Source of the DNA: a virus
DNA: 64,000 nucleotides
Direction: 5' to 3' (one strand)
IMG/VR virus record: IMGVR_UViG_3300025070_000022
Span: 1-64,000 of that record
The notes beneath the pieces are model-generated. The model made no database searches and was not told where the DNA came from. It worked only from the letters and a program-made list of their open reading frames with translations. The position numbers were made by a program, and so were the translations under genes. Below, one piece after another: positions 56,124 through 64,000 of this stretch. The stretch's first letter is position 1, and every line of letters starts with the position of its first letter.

Positions 56124-58364
56124 TCATCCTTGTAAAATCCAATGTGTTATGACCTCACAAGTATGCAAACTTCTTGCTTGGATAGTGCCTTCAATAGTCA
56201 CTGCTCCTTTGTCTTCCGGCATAGGCCAAGAGTTAGAAGTTAGGAAATAGTTGCTAAACTTGAGAGTAATCTTTTCTCCGTTGCCCTTTGTGAAAACTAA
56301 CTCAACTTGGCTATCTGTAGTTTCGGAAGTATTGACTAGTTCATTATACATTGCATCATCAGTGACCATAGCACTGAAAGTCATTTCGTAAGTTCTTTGT
56401 GCTGGAATAGCATCCTTAACTCCTCGACTTCCAATTCCAATGAATCGCTTATCAGTAAGTGTATTATTCATGGCTAGGCTGAAACTAGTAATCTTCAAGA
56501 ACGATTGTCCGAACATCTTAATTTGTCCATCGGAAAAGAAGAAAGGTTCTCGGAAAGAATCAGTAGAATCATAGTTGATGAATGAAGTTTCATCAGTGAC
56601 TCCCCTTCTAGCCTCATAAGATTCAGTCTTTTCTAAGTTGTGAATTGAACGAACCATGCAGTTCATACTCATCTTGAGTTCTTCGTTTTCGTTAGCAGTG
56701 AGGTTGAGAGTATTGACTCGGTTTCCTCTAGCAATTCTAACAAAGTTTTCTGTTTCATCAGCGTCACCTGTTTCAGTTCTGTAGGTATTGCTAGATGAGA
56801 GTTTAGAAAAGGATTGTTCTAAAGAGAACGATGGTAGATTATCTCCATCCTCTTCTGTCATTGTGTAAGTGATTGGATTAGTGATAGAAGTGGCCGTTCC
56901 TGTAGGAGCAGTCAATTCATCTAAGTCAGTATGTTGGTCGTCTAAAGCAGAAACAGGAGGAGTGAGGATAGTACCAATAGAGCGATAGAATAGTGGAGCC
57001 TGTCTATGGTTTCCTGTTGAACTTCTGTCGGGGTTTAGATAAAACTTGTCAGCAACATCAGCCGCTATATCGCTAGCGGCATTATCAGTAGCATCCAAAG
57101 TAGCACTAACAGTAGCCTTACCAAAGAAATAGTAAAGCCAAGCACCGTGATTTGCCATGACTCCTAAATCAGTAGCCCCTGCGGTTTCGATTCCTTTGTA
57201 TTGGTATGTGTAGTTTCTAGAACCACCAACCATAAGATTGACTTGTTTATTTTCTATTTCATTTTCGGGGAAAGTTAGTGAATCAACAACACCTAACCAA
57301 TTGTCTGCCGCTAGACGCTTGACCGACGAAGTTGCTGGAGCAGGTAATGGTGCGCCATATCTCTTTAGTACGAAAAAGTCAGCAGAGGCACTAACTGTAG
57401 TAGTAATTGCTGGAGAAAATGTAAAACTGGTAGAAGTGTTCGAGATTATTCTATGGATTGAAGTAGGAGAAGTCACAACATCTCCAGCCCCAGTAGTAGT
57501 AAAGGCAATAACTGGATTAGTACCAGCAACAGACAAAGTAAGACTATCTGCTCCCGAAACGCTAGAACCAGCATTAATAATAGTAGCATCTCCTAGTGAA
57601 ACTACTCCACCGTCAACATCACTCCCAATACTTACAAAGTCCCCGCTATTATCTCCGCCGGTGGCCACTGCCATAGTACCACTGCCAACATATCCACCTG
57701 TATTATTAGTGATGGTTAATACAGCACCGCTTCTAGTAATAGTAAGCCCACCCGCACCATTTAGTGCTGTTTGAACTGCTACAGCACATTGGATAGCAGT
57801 AGCAGAATTAGCAATACTTACTTCTACAAATTCATCAAAACCAGCATCACTAGCAACAGAGTCTCCCGCCGCATCAAATAAAATACCAAACGGTGAATCA
57901 CCCGCCGCACTTGCTCTTTGGATTGTAATAACTCCCGCACCATAATTTTGTCCGTCACCATCTGCGGCGGCAAAGGTAAGTTCTGTAGAATGAGCAGAAG
58001 GAGATAGGTGAACTTCTGCTCCAGTAGAAGACATGCTTCCAAGGCCAGTGATTGCGGCATTTTCTATAATTGCTTGAGCCGCAGTGACTTGAGTTCCAGC
58101 AGTTGTGACAGTGGCACTTCCTAATGTACCACTAGCAGAAGAAGAGGCTGGATTAGCAGTACGGCCTCCAGCGTAGTACTCTAAAGTACAACCTTGGTAG
58201 AGATTATTCACGAAAAGGAATTTACCTGTGTCAACATTTTCCGTATTTAGAGTGACCGTAGTTCCACTATCAGTCACATTTCCATTGCTTCTAAATGTAA
58301 AATCAACTTCGGGGACAAATGTCACCGATGCACCGCTTCCTAAAAATATATTATTGTTCGTCAT
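56124..58364 (-). CDS. Major tail tube protein with inserted decoration domains
   Basis: 746 aa. The C-terminal third (ARGNRVNTLNLTANENEELKM, NTLTDKRFIGIGSRG, YEMTFSAMVTD, VTIEGTIQARS) follows the pattern of phage tail tube proteins, in which strands alternate with a long loop. The N-terminal half is a Thr/Ser/Gly/Ala-rich, Ig-like beta region, probably exposed on the tube. Abundant virion protein expected. Directly precedes the chaperone gene. Confidence 0.75.
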   Translation of the reverse strand: MTNNNIFLGSGASVTFVPEVDFTFRSNGNVTDSGTTVTLNTENVDTGKFLFVNNLYQGCTLEYYAGGRTANPASSSASGTLGSATVTTAGTQVTAAQAIIENAAITGLGSMSSTGAEVHLSPSAHSTELTFAAADGDGQNYGAGVITIQRASAAGDSPFGILFDAAGDSVASDAGFDEFVEVSIANSATAIQCAVAVQTALNGAGGLTITRSGAVLTITNNTGGYVGSGTMAVATGGDNSGDFVSIGSDVDGGVVSLGDATIINAGSSVSGADSLTLSVAGTNPVIAFTTTGAGDVVTSPTSIHRIISNTSTSFTFSPAITTTVSASADFFVLKRYGAPLPAPATSSVKRLAADNWLGVVDSLTFPENEIENKQVNLMVGGSRNYTYQYKGIETAGATDLGVMANHGAWLYYFFGKATVSATLDATDNAASDIAADVADKFYLNPDRSSTGNHRQAPLFYRSIGTILTPPVSALDDQHTDLDELTAPTGTATSITNPITYTMTEEDGDNLPSFSLEQSFSKLSSSNTYRTETGDADETENFVRIARGNRVNTLNLTANENEELKMSMNCMVRSIHNLEKTESYEARRGVTDETSFINYDSTDSFREPFFFSDGQIKMFGQSFLKITSFSLAMNNTLTDKRFIGIGSRGVKDAIPAQRTYEMTFSAMVTDDAMYNELVNTSETTDSQVELVFTKGNGEKITLKFSNYFLTSNSWPMPEDKGAVTIEGTIQARSLHTCEVITHWILQG

Positions 58365-58391
58365 AAAATCCCTCTCCCTTTTACAAACTTA

Positions 58392-59111
58392 CTAGGGGAT
58401 TGTCTGTGCGTATCTCTTTGCCGTTAATGTCACTTTATATCCAAAGAGTCGTTTCTTTCTGTCATTTGCTTCGCTTCGATTTCCAACTTCCAATAAACTA
58501 AAGCATGAACCATCGCTTGCAGTATAACCCCGTCGTTTGCTCTCAAGTGCATGACGAAGTATCAAGTATAAAGACCTTAACCTATCTCTTCCGTAATTAG
58601 AATCTCTTGAATTAAACTTAATCGACTGCCCAGTTCTTGCTTTAGTTGGTGTAGCCGATAGAACAAGAGTAGTGCTATTCGTGATACTGGATACTGTTGT
58701 GCCATCTGGGATTCCTGTACCTGTGACCTCCATGCCTACAGCAATACCCGTAGTTGAAGTAAGGGTCATGTTGGTACTGCTGGTTGTATATGCCCCTCCC
58801 GAACTTGTGAACGAAGTACCAACGGCTCTCTCGTCGTGAATACAACGAAGGTGTAAAGTGAAAGTATAGGTTTCATTGCGAACATCATAAAGAACCGTAG
58901 GATATTCTATGGTGTTACCATCTTCAAAAACTATGATAACATCTTTGCTAGAAAGGTCATATCTAGCACCCTGTCCTTTTTCTAAAGTTCTAACATCAAT
59001 TAGGTTTGGCTTAGGTAATGCTACTGGAATAGTACCTGCTTGATTCAAAGCAGTAGCAGAAGCAGACCAATTATTATCCAGCAAATCTAGAATTAGAGTG
59101 ACCTCATCCAT
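58392..59111 (-). CDS. Tail protein with shared beta module, 239 aa
   Basis: The first 100 residues (MDEVTLILDLLDNNW, DVIIVFEDGNTIEY) and the last 70 form a core like small tail completion or terminator proteins. Between them (about 108-165) sits a module with GIAVGMEVTGTGIPDGTTV, which recurs in the connector gene at 59805-61109. Place in the operon suits a tail terminator. Confidence 0.6.
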   Translation of the reverse strand: MDEVTLILDLLDNNWSASATALNQAGTIPVALPKPNLIDVRTLEKGQGARYDLSSKDVIIVFEDGNTIEYPTVLYDVRNETYTFTLHLRCIHDERAVGTSFTSSGGAYTTSSTNMTLTSTTGIAVGMEVTGTGIPDGTTVSSITNSTTLVLSATPTKARTGQSIKFNSRDSNYGRDRLRSLYLILRHALESKRRGYTASDGSCFSLLEVGNRSEANDRKKRLFGYKVTLTAKRYAQTIP

Positions 59112-59295
59112 AGACCATTCCCTCCATTATTGATTGAGAGATAGCCCTTTCTAAATCCTCTTCGATGAACCTAGCCAATTCTTCATCCGAGAAAGAAATG
59201 TCGATTCCTAGAATAGTAGAAACCCTTTCCATTTCTAATTGACGCTCTTTGTGTTTATCTATCAAAGAGTTTAGGGTTTCAGTAATCTTCAACAT
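59104..59295 (-). CDS. Small helical protein, 63 aa
   Basis: Start at ATG 59295 (MLKITETLNSLIDKHKERQ), just after the upstream stop (TGATATG). Acidic amphipathic helices (EDLERAISQSIMEGM). Overlaps the next gene. Role unknown, perhaps a neck or chaperone-type factor. Confidence 0.6.
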   Translation of the reverse strand: MLKITETLNSLIDKHKERQLEMERVSTILGIDISFSDEELARFIEEDLERAISQSIMEGMVYG

Positions 59296-59296
59296 A

Positions 59297-59803
59297 TCAA
59301 TCCCTTCCGTCAAATCTACTTTCTATTTTTTTATGAATGTTTTTAATTAAAGACTCAATGAATGAATTAGAGGTTTTTGAAAACACACTAATTGTACCGT
59401 TTTCTTTATTGTGAGAACCTGCATTGTATTCATAGACAGGATAAACGCCTTGGTCTTCTGCTTTTAATCTGTATTCTTCGCCAAAATTATCAGCAATTTC
59501 ATTTATTTCGTCTTCAAACCCTCTGTACCACAAATCATACCAATCTACATCTAATGTTATTTGTATTTCTTCAAATGGTTTTGATATAAAGTCGTCATTA
59601 TGACGGCCAACATTTGGGTTAAAACTCAATATGTAATTAGGAAAATAAATCATTCCATTGCTGAACTCAAAACCTTCAAGTCCTTCCTTTCTTTCTATTG
59701 TATCAACAAGTTCCCGATACAAACCATTCATAAATTCTACTTTAGTGTGATAAGGAATGTGGGTTTTACCACCACTGTTATTTTTTAATATTTTTTTCCA
59801 CAT
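59297..59803 (-). CDS. W-K-K-I-L-tag protein in the tail module, 168 aa
   Basis: Begins MWKKILKNN, a variant of the tag found in the left operon more than 50 kb away. The rest is alpha/beta (LSFNPNVGRH, IQITLDVDWYDLWYRG) and might be a head-tail completion protein. It shows that the tag is not confined to one operon. Confidence 0.65.
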   Translation of the reverse strand: MWKKILKNNSGGKTHIPYHTKVEFMNGLYRELVDTIERKEGLEGFEFSNGMIYFPNYILSFNPNVGRHNDDFISKPFEEIQITLDVDWYDLWYRGFEDEINEIADNFGEEYRLKAEDQGVYPVYEYNAGSHNKENGTISVFSKTSNSFIESLIKNIHKKIESRFDGRD

Positions 59804-59804
59804 A

Positions 59805-61109
59805 TCAATCCAACATATACACTAAGTCTTTCTTACCATCAATAAGAGCCATCCCTTCTGTACGAAGTAAATCGTACTTCTCCTTCGCTGATATGTTTGC
59901 TCCAGTTTCAGCAATCATTATTGTTTGGTCGTCATGTCGTAGAATTTCTGCCGCAACTAATTTAGTAGTGGCTTCGTGAACTGTAGAAGGTACTCTTCCA
60001 TCACCAGCAACATAAGAAACAATGATTGAGTTCTTGTTATGATAAGGATACTTCTTCAAAAAGAAAATTCTTCCATCGTCGCTCATCATCCAAAAGTCTC
60101 CTAAACGCTTCATATCTTCTTTGTCAGTAAAAGGTACAATAGAACAGACTGTGGGGATTTCATTGGTAGTGGTAAAGGTTAGTGTACTTGAGGCAGAACC
60201 AGTAGCGGCTTTGGAAAGAGTGACGGTAGTTCCACTATCAATAGAAGAAATAGTAGTAGAGGCAGGGATATTAGTTCCTGTGACTTCCATATCTACTGCT
60301 AATTTACTAGAATCGGCTACAGTCAAACTAGTGCTGGAGTTACTAGTAGTACAAGACTGTTGAATAGTAGCCTTTAGTGTGCAACCTGCTCCATCATCTC
60401 CCGATAATAAAGATGAAATTAAGACCTTAGTACCATCTTGGTCGTCTTTTTGTGAAAAGAAGAAATCCGAAATATTTAGATTACTAGTTTCTAATTCTTT
60501 TGAAGCAGTTGCTCCTGTAAATTGAGAGGTATTCGAGGGAAATTTCTCATTAATCAAATCAACAATTTCATTGTTAGTGGTCTTTATTCCGAAGGTAGTA
60601 CAAAACTCATCGTTTGCTAGTGCGGAAACATCATTTTCTGCTAGTAATTCAAAAGAAACTCCACCGTTAGGTAGTTGGAAAATAATAGAGTGTATATCTC
60701 TAAAGTTGTCTAAGAGGGTAATGGACCCTTGAGCCGAGGCTAATTCTCGATAGTCATTACCTTCCCAAACTCTAAGGCTTACAATCTTTCTAATCTTCAT
60801 CTGTTGTAGTTGTATAAAACCCACATATCCACCATAATAAGAAGCAATAGGACTCCTAGTAAATTCAAAATCTTTAAACTCATTCTTCCAAATAATGGGT
60901 CTAAAAGAACGGTTAATTTTTTCATCTACCATCCCTTCTATTCTTTTAATAATGGAGCCGACTTGTGCGGCAGAAGGATTAGTACCGGAGGTGAAAGGAG
61001 TGACTTGTAGTAGGTCAGAAACTGCGGCTATATCTGTGTAGAAACCTTGTCCTGTAGCATAGTTTGGGTTAATTGAAGTATAGTCACTGGGGGAGGATGC
61101 TACTGGCAT
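59805..61109 (-). CDS. Head-tail connector-like protein with beta module, 434 aa
   Basis: FYTDIAAVSDLLQV, AAQVGSIIKRIEGMVDEKIN and the late HEATTKLVAAEILRHDDQ match the helix set of phage head-tail connectors (gp6/gp15 type). An insertion (about residues 265-325) contains SKLAVDMEVTGTNIPASTT, the module also found at 58392-59111. It likely seals the capsid portal to the tail. Confidence 0.65.
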   Translation of the reverse strand: MPVASSPSDYTSINPNYATGQGFYTDIAAVSDLLQVTPFTSGTNPSAAQVGSIIKRIEGMVDEKINRSFRPIIWKNEFKDFEFTRSPIASYYGGYVGFIQLQQMKIRKIVSLRVWEGNDYRELASAQGSITLLDNFRDIHSIIFQLPNGGVSFELLAENDVSALANDEFCTTFGIKTTNNEIVDLINEKFPSNTSQFTGATASKELETSNLNISDFFFSQKDDQDGTKVLISSLLSGDDGAGCTLKATIQQSCTTSNSSTSLTVADSSKLAVDMEVTGTNIPASTTISSIDSGTTVTLSKAATGSASSTLTFTTTNEIPTVCSIVPFTDKEDMKRLGDFWMMSDDGRIFFLKKYPYHNKNSIIVSYVAGDGRVPSTVHEATTKLVAAEILRHDDQTIMIAETGANISAKEKYDLLRTEGMALIDGKKDLVYMLD

Positions 61110-62722
61110 TATATCACCTTCTCTTTTAATTCAGCAAGTTCTTCTTCTAAATCGTCAAAGTTTCCTAGTATATCACTTATGAAATCCGAGACAAATACTT
61201 GTTGTGTCCTTACCTCATCTTTCATTAAGCGGAGATGGGACAAACCATAACTAGCCATTCTTTCAGCGTATTCTTCTTTGGTTTCTATTCTTGTTTTTTT
61301 GCCTATCTTTACCCTTTTTCCATATAGGAGAGGTCTTTCTGTAGGGGTGAATTGCCCTACTCTATCGTCACCTTTACCTTTTACTTTTAGATTAGCCATT
61401 TGTGTGAATTTTAGTTCAGTATATTGGTGGGCTATTTCAATCATAACTTCATTCTTTGCTTTGATATTATCTATAACATCTCTTTCAATAGCACCAGTAA
61501 ATCCAGCAGACATAAACTTCTTTTGTTTAACTACAGCAGTCTTAGTTTTCTCCGCTTCTGCTTCAGCCATAGGTATCCGTTGTCGGTCTTTCCATTGAGT
61601 ATCTAGGGAGTTTAGTTCCTTATACAACTTCTTTGCTTCCTTTAAATCTTCATCATCAAGAAGACCATCCTTCCTCTTTTTATTGACTAGAGATAGTTCT
61701 TCATATGTACTAAGAATATCTATTTTCAAATCTTCTACAGTCCTTCTAGGCTTAACAGATTTAACATTCTCTACTAAGTTCTTCACTCCTTCTGTGATGA
61801 AATCGTGAGATTTTTCTCCGATTACTTGTCTCTCACCCTTACTTTTAAAATCCAATGTCAATTTCAAATTATTAGAAATATCTAAATCTAAAACAGATGG
61901 CATAATGAGAAGAATGATTTTAGCAATAACTCCTGCATCAAAATCCAAACTTAAAAATATTTCAGTATCGGTTTTTTTCCTAGATTTAATTTCATCGGAA
62001 AATAATTCTTTAACGGCTTCGCCTAATGCATCCTTATCTTCTAAACTAACAAGTGCCTTTACTCTTTCTGTATCAGTACCGACCCTAACAATTTCTGCAA
62101 TTCCTTGTTCTCTAAGCACTTGTGATTTTTCTTCCAAGTCTATTTCTAGAGTGAATTTTTCTCCCTCGAAGAATTTCTCTTCTGTAAATTTACTTTCAGC
62201 CTCTTCCAATTTAGCGTCTATTGCATCTAAGAGAAGTTTGCCTAAACGAACATAGACTCTATCTTGTAATTTAGATATTTGCTCATCATCCAGTTCCTTT
62301 GCTTCATCTATATCTTTATCTGTAGGCTTTCTAAACTCGGAAAAAGAGCCGAAGCCGGAAACTCTTTTCAGTAAATTAGGAGCCTCTAAATCCTTTATTG
62401 AATAATTAAGTAGACTTGGAATTATCGGAGTTTTATCGGTTTCTTTTTTAGAGTAATCAATTATCAATCTATTCTTCAAATTATACGATTCATCATTAAC
62501 AATATCAGCAATAGTTCTTTGTTCTAAAGGAACTATTATCTCTTGTAATTTATCAACAAATTCTTGAAAATTTTCTTCTGTTCCATCCAACGAATCCAAA
62601 TCATCTAAAATTTTAGAATCTGTTGATAAATGTTCATCAAAAACAAGTTCTACAATATCCTTTTCTAAAGTATCCTTATTTAAATTATAAGTTGTTGTGC
62701 GATTCAGTTTGAAGTTGACCAA
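61109..62722 (-). CDS. Large helical structural or assembly protein, 537 aa
   Basis: Starts at TTG 62722 (VNFKLNRTTTYNL) behind GAAGGTGA. Almost wholly helical, rich in Lys, Glu, Asp and Leu, with coiled-coil potential (ETYEELSLVNKKRKDG-type segments around 330-370). It contains no recognised motif. By position before the connector genes it may be a scaffold or internal head protein. Overlaps the next gene by one base. Confidence 0.6.
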   Translation of the reverse strand: MVNFKLNRTTTYNLNKDTLEKDIVELVFDEHLSTDSKILDDLDSLDGTEENFQEFVDKLQEIIVPLEQRTIADIVNDESYNLKNRLIIDYSKKETDKTPIIPSLLNYSIKDLEAPNLLKRVSGFGSFSEFRKPTDKDIDEAKELDDEQISKLQDRVYVRLGKLLLDAIDAKLEEAESKFTEEKFFEGEKFTLEIDLEEKSQVLREQGIAEIVRVGTDTERVKALVSLEDKDALGEAVKELFSDEIKSRKKTDTEIFLSLDFDAGVIAKIILLIMPSVLDLDISNNLKLTLDFKSKGERQVIGEKSHDFITEGVKNLVENVKSVKPRRTVEDLKIDILSTYEELSLVNKKRKDGLLDDEDLKEAKKLYKELNSLDTQWKDRQRIPMAEAEAEKTKTAVVKQKKFMSAGFTGAIERDVIDNIKAKNEVMIEIAHQYTELKFTQMANLKVKGKGDDRVGQFTPTERPLLYGKRVKIGKKTRIETKEEYAERMASYGLSHLRLMKDEVRTQQVFVSDFISDILGNFDDLEEELAELKEKVI

Positions 62723-62734
62723 TGTAAATCACCT

Positions 62735-63382
62735 TCACATTAACCACTTGCCCCAAGCCGCTAATTTCTGCGCTTTTTGGGCTAAATGTAGACCGCTTTG
62801 TGGAGGTTCATAACTCATCTGTCCATTTGTAGGGTCAATCCAGTAAGGCCTTCCATAATTATCATTTCCACTAGGAGGTATAGGATAGCCACTGCCATTA
62901 TTCATAGCCAATCCAGTAGTGCCATAGGCTCCTTGTTGAATTGGTTGTTGTGGCATTCCATGTGAGGGATTAGAAGCCCCACTAAATCCTTGAGATTCAA
63001 GATATTGTTGTTTTGCCATTTTTCTTTGATTAATAATTTCACTATTTATTGCAGAATTCAAGATAGCATTCATATCTAAAGCGATATTCTCTTGAGTAAT
63101 TTGCTCATATTCTCGTAGGCTATCACTACTAACTTTCATATTTCCAGTAGTAGAATCTTGACGAAACTCTAATTTAGTTAGCATTCTACTAACACTTCTG
63201 TCAATTACATCTTCCATCAATTGCTCTAAACTAGATAAAAACTGTTCTCCGTGATATTGAAAGAATTCTTCCACATGGTTTTCTTGTAGAGAAAGCAGGT
63301 TATTTACAGTCTTAAACTGCGTGTCATTTTGCGCTTGTACTGCGCCCATTACTGCCCCATTACTTGTTCCAAATACGCCCAT
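62735..63382 (-). CDS. Hypothetical virion-module protein, 215 aa
   Basis: An N-terminal helical half (LLSLQENHVEEFFQYHGEQ) and a Gly/Pro/Tyr/Asn-rich, probably disordered second half, ending LAAWGKWLM. Such composition occurs in small head-associated proteins. No family recognised. Confidence 0.6.
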   Translation of the reverse strand: MGVFGTSNGAVMGAVQAQNDTQFKTVNNLLSLQENHVEEFFQYHGEQFLSSLEQLMEDVIDRSVSRMLTKLEFRQDSTTGNMKVSSDSLREYEQITQENIALDMNAILNSAINSEIINQRKMAKQQYLESQGFSGASNPSHGMPQQPIQQGAYGTTGLAMNNGSGYPIPPSGNDNYGRPYWIDPTNGQMSYEPPQSGLHLAQKAQKLAAWGKWLM

Positions 63383-64000
63383 TATTCCTCACCTTTAGTC
63401 ACTATAGTATTCAATCGCTCGCTAGATATTCTTATTTCGTTTGTTAGTCGTATTACTTCTTCTAGTTTATTTTCATCCGTAGTCGGAGTAGGAGGAGTAA
63501 CTATCCAACCTACGCCCACTAGCGAAACAACATCGGCCTTTGATAAGGTGGTAAGTGGCCCCTTAGATAAAACTTGGGGCATTTTTGGTCTTGGAATGAA
63601 TGCCTTAAAATCTAAGCCATGCTCGTCTGCCAGTATTTGCTGTTGTAGCATTTCCATTTGTCTATGATGTGTAGCGTGTTTAGGGCAATAAGTACCTCTC
63701 ATCGGCCTACCTTTAGTGACATGGCTTAGTGGGATAGGGGGTCGCATGTAATCTCCGCTCTCCCAAATATGATGAACACCGCAGACAACGCAACGGTCTT
63801 TTAAATTAAATTTCCAGCCATATTTGATGAATAAGAATTTCTTTTTTTCTGCATTGAGTACCTTGGTAATTTCTTTCAGCATCTTCTTTGGTTTAATCTG
63901 CACGAAAGAATATTCGGAAACTGGACCTGCGGCTCTTGCGCTCATTAGAGGAGGCAAGAAAGAACTAGCAATGCTAGGATTGTTGGCGATTAGGTTGGGC
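63382..64000 (-). CDS. Partial zinc-finger protein, cut by the right edge
   Basis: The frame is open to the window end, so the true start lies beyond 64000. CVVCGVHH and CPKHATHH, separated by about 33 residues, form a probable C2-CH/HNH-like zinc site (about residues 57-97 counted from the first ATG-like codon at 63957). Upstream, PNNPSIASSFLPP is low complexity. Could be a head-packaging accessory or nuclease; an HNH catalytic site is not clear. Confidence 0.65.
   Translation of the reverse strand, partial: PNLIANNPSIASSFLPPLMSARAAGPVSEYSFVQIKPKKMLKEITKVLNAEKKKFLFIKYGWKFNLKDRCVVCGVHHIWESGDYMRPPIPLSHVTKGRPMRGTYCPKHATHHRQMEMLQQQILADEHGLDFKAFIPRPKMPQVLSKGPLTTLSKADVVSLVGVGWIVTPPTPTTDENKLEEVIRLTNEIRISSERLNTIVTKGEE

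Noticed and set aside
42436-63667. Plus-strand open frames across the tail module, for example at 57238-57774 and 54429-54938
   Set aside because: They lie opposite long, well-supported minus-strand genes, lack ribosome-binding sites and have Val/Ser-rich content typical of antisense frames.
1-64000. Provirus within a host chromosome
   Set aside because: No ribosomal, metabolic or other host housekeeping genes, no integrase and no attachment-site repeats were seen in the window.

Overview
The window looks like part of the genome of a tailed double-stranded DNA virus (Caudoviricetes) of an archaeon. The best guess is a magrovirus-type virus of marine Euryarchaeota (Marine Group II/Poseidoniales). 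Virion genes are those of tailed phages: tail tube, frameshifted tail assembly chaperone, tape measure, hub and fibres. The information-processing genes are archaeal: PCNA clamp, RFC small subunit, split family B DNA polymerase, archaeo-eukaryotic primase, TFB, an ERCC4 nuclease and a degenerate ATP-dependent DNA ligase. The host assignment is inference from this gene content; no database search was possible. Both window edges cut through minus-strand genes, so neither end is a genome end.

Layout. (1) 1-5456, minus strand: a tight operon of small unrelated proteins, ten of which begin with the same short peptide, M-[ST]-W-[KE]-[DN]-[IE]-L-K, and one of which carries a version at its C-terminus. 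(2) 5457-9067, minus strand: short accessory transcription units, four of the spacers holding a palindrome centred on ACCATATGGT and most holding a G/C hairpin. (3) 9068-9803: a gene-free AT-rich divergent region with iteron-like repeats, the best origin candidate. (4) 9804-42147, plus strand: one long early/replication block of tightly overlapping genes. It holds an SF1 helicase, many small zinc-binding proteins, three tRNAs, a ubiquitin-like/E1/JAMM gene set, TFB, a GroES/GroEL pair, a PC4-like protein, a ligase-like protein, the clamp and loader, a putative SSB, a RecA-like ATPase, PolB in two pieces, a Cas4-like nuclease, primase, ERCC4 nuclease, a putative replicative helicase and a DnaQ-like exonuclease. 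(5) 42151-42199: terminator between convergent blocks. (6) 42250-64000, minus strand: tail module in classical order, read right to left. Terminase, portal and capsid genes are not seen and presumably lie beyond position 64000.

How the genes work together. The plus block supplies a nearly self-sufficient archaeal-type replisome plus a TFB and a PC4-like protein that could redirect host RNA polymerase. The tRNAs (Arg-UCU, Leu-UAA and a CAU-anticodon tRNA) fit the AGA/TTA-rich coding of an AT-rich genome. The minus right block builds a tail with a moderate-length tape measure. The strongest candidates for undescribed biology are the shared W-K-D-I-L terminal peptide of the left operon, the viral ubiquitin-like protein with E1 and JAMM protease, the palindrome-marked accessory units, and the A-AAA-AAC frameshift site in the tail chaperone gene.
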